A DNA stretch of 6,736 nucleotides from Clostridia bacterium. Lineage in GTDB: Bacteria; Bacillota; Clostridia; Christensenellales; Borkfalkiaceae. Of the stretch, positions 6,458-6,736 are shown one piece after another. The stretch is from positions 1 through 6,736 of the forward strand of contig JAGCLN010000312.1 in the NCBI GenBank assembly GCA_017646945.1, given 5' to 3'. Position numbers and translations under genes: made by a program. Position 1 is the first letter of the stretch, and every line of letters begins with the position of its first letter. The notes under the pieces were generated by a model that was given only the letters and a program-made list of their open reading frames with translations, had not been told where the DNA came from and did not search any database.

Positions 6458-6736
6458 TTAAAGTCCTTTACTGTTTATTATTCCTTCAAAAACCTTTTTG
6501 CATAACGGCGCGGCAACGGTTGAGCCGTAAGTTCCGCCAACGGGTTCGTCAACGATAACTAAACATAGGTATTTTGGATTATCCGCAGGGAAAAACCCTA
6601 TAAAACTCATAACGTATTTACCTTGATTGATAACGCCGTCTTTATACTTTTGCGCCGTTCCCGTCTTTCCGCCCACGCGGTAGCCTTCGATATACGCCTG
6701 CTTACCCGAACCGCTTGAAACTACCTTTTCAAGATA
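6458..6736 (-). CDS. Class B penicillin-binding protein (FtsI/SpoVD type), C-terminal part (cut by window edge)
   Basis: The last 92 residues of a peptidoglycan transpeptidase whose upstream part lies beyond the right end. The frame is open to the last base of the window. The visible piece is the end of the transpeptidase domain: IEGYRVGGKTGTAQK at fragment residues 16-30, containing the KTGT active-site motif, then YVMSFIGFFPADNPKYLCLVIVDEP and YGSTVAAPLCKKVFEGI. This pattern is typical of division-type class B PBPs, which cross-link stem peptides outside the membrane and pair with FtsW/SpoVE. The SxxK and SxN motifs would be upstream and are not visible. The protein ends about 20 residues after the YGSTVAAP segment, so it lacks the C-terminal PASTA domains of Bacillus SpoVD and PBP2B. 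murE starts 3 nt after the stop. Division FtsI/PBP2B and sporulation SpoVD cannot be told apart here, so no symbol is given. Confidence 0.9.
   Translation of the reverse strand, partial: YLEKVVSSGSGKQAYIEGYRVGGKTGTAQKYKDGVINQGKYVMSFIGFFPADNPKYLCLVIVDEPVGGTYGSTVAAPLCKKVFEGIINSKGL

Noticed and set aside
1..6736. A novel defence, mobile or other undescribed system
   Set aside because: Nearly every base is accounted for by conserved peptidoglycan and division genes with intact motifs. There is no repeat array, transposase, integrase, RNA gene or unexplained long gap.

Overview
The window is a stretch of a division and cell wall (dcw) cluster, entirely on the minus strand, so it reads from right to left. 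In order of transcription it holds: the 3' end of an FtsI/SpoVD-type class B penicillin-binding protein gene, murE, mraY, murD, ftsW (spoVE-like), murA, and the 5' end of ftsQ/divIB. Five genes are complete and the two outer ones are cut by the window ends. I found no RNA genes, mobile elements, CRISPR arrays, convincing terminators or horizontally acquired insertions.

The organism is most likely a low-G+C Gram-positive bacterium of the Firmicutes, probably a clostridial lineage. The DNA is AT-rich by eye. Ribosome binding sites of the AAAGGA/AAAGGTG type precede most genes, and TTG starts are used. The gene order resembles the Bacillus/Clostridium arrangement (PBP - murE - mraY - murD - spoVE - ... 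- divIB), with murA next to divIB. MurE carries DNPR, the motif associated with adding meso-diaminopimelate, so a DAP-type peptidoglycan is expected. The species cannot be named from this sequence.

The genes form one pathway. MurA commits UDP-GlcNAc to wall synthesis. MurD and MurE add D-Glu and the third residue to the stem peptide, and MraY moves the precursor onto the lipid carrier. FtsW polymerises lipid II, the penicillin-binding protein cross-links the strands, and FtsQ/DivIB is a scaffold of the divisome. Spacing is very tight: 3 nt (PBP-murE), a 4 nt overlap (murE-mraY), 7 nt (mraY-murD), a 29 nt overlap (murD-ftsW) and 4 nt (murA-ftsQ). Cotranscription and translational coupling are therefore likely.

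The one real intergenic gap is 67 nt between ftsW and murA. It is AT-rich and holds an imperfect 11 bp inverted repeat whose downstream arm covers most of the murA ribosome binding site. It is also where murG sits in many relatives; murG is absent here, and so is murF between murE and mraY.

I see no undescribed system. The window is an ordinary core-genome region with a few second-look details: two TTG starts, the murA leader hairpin, the missing murG and some departures from usual family motifs.
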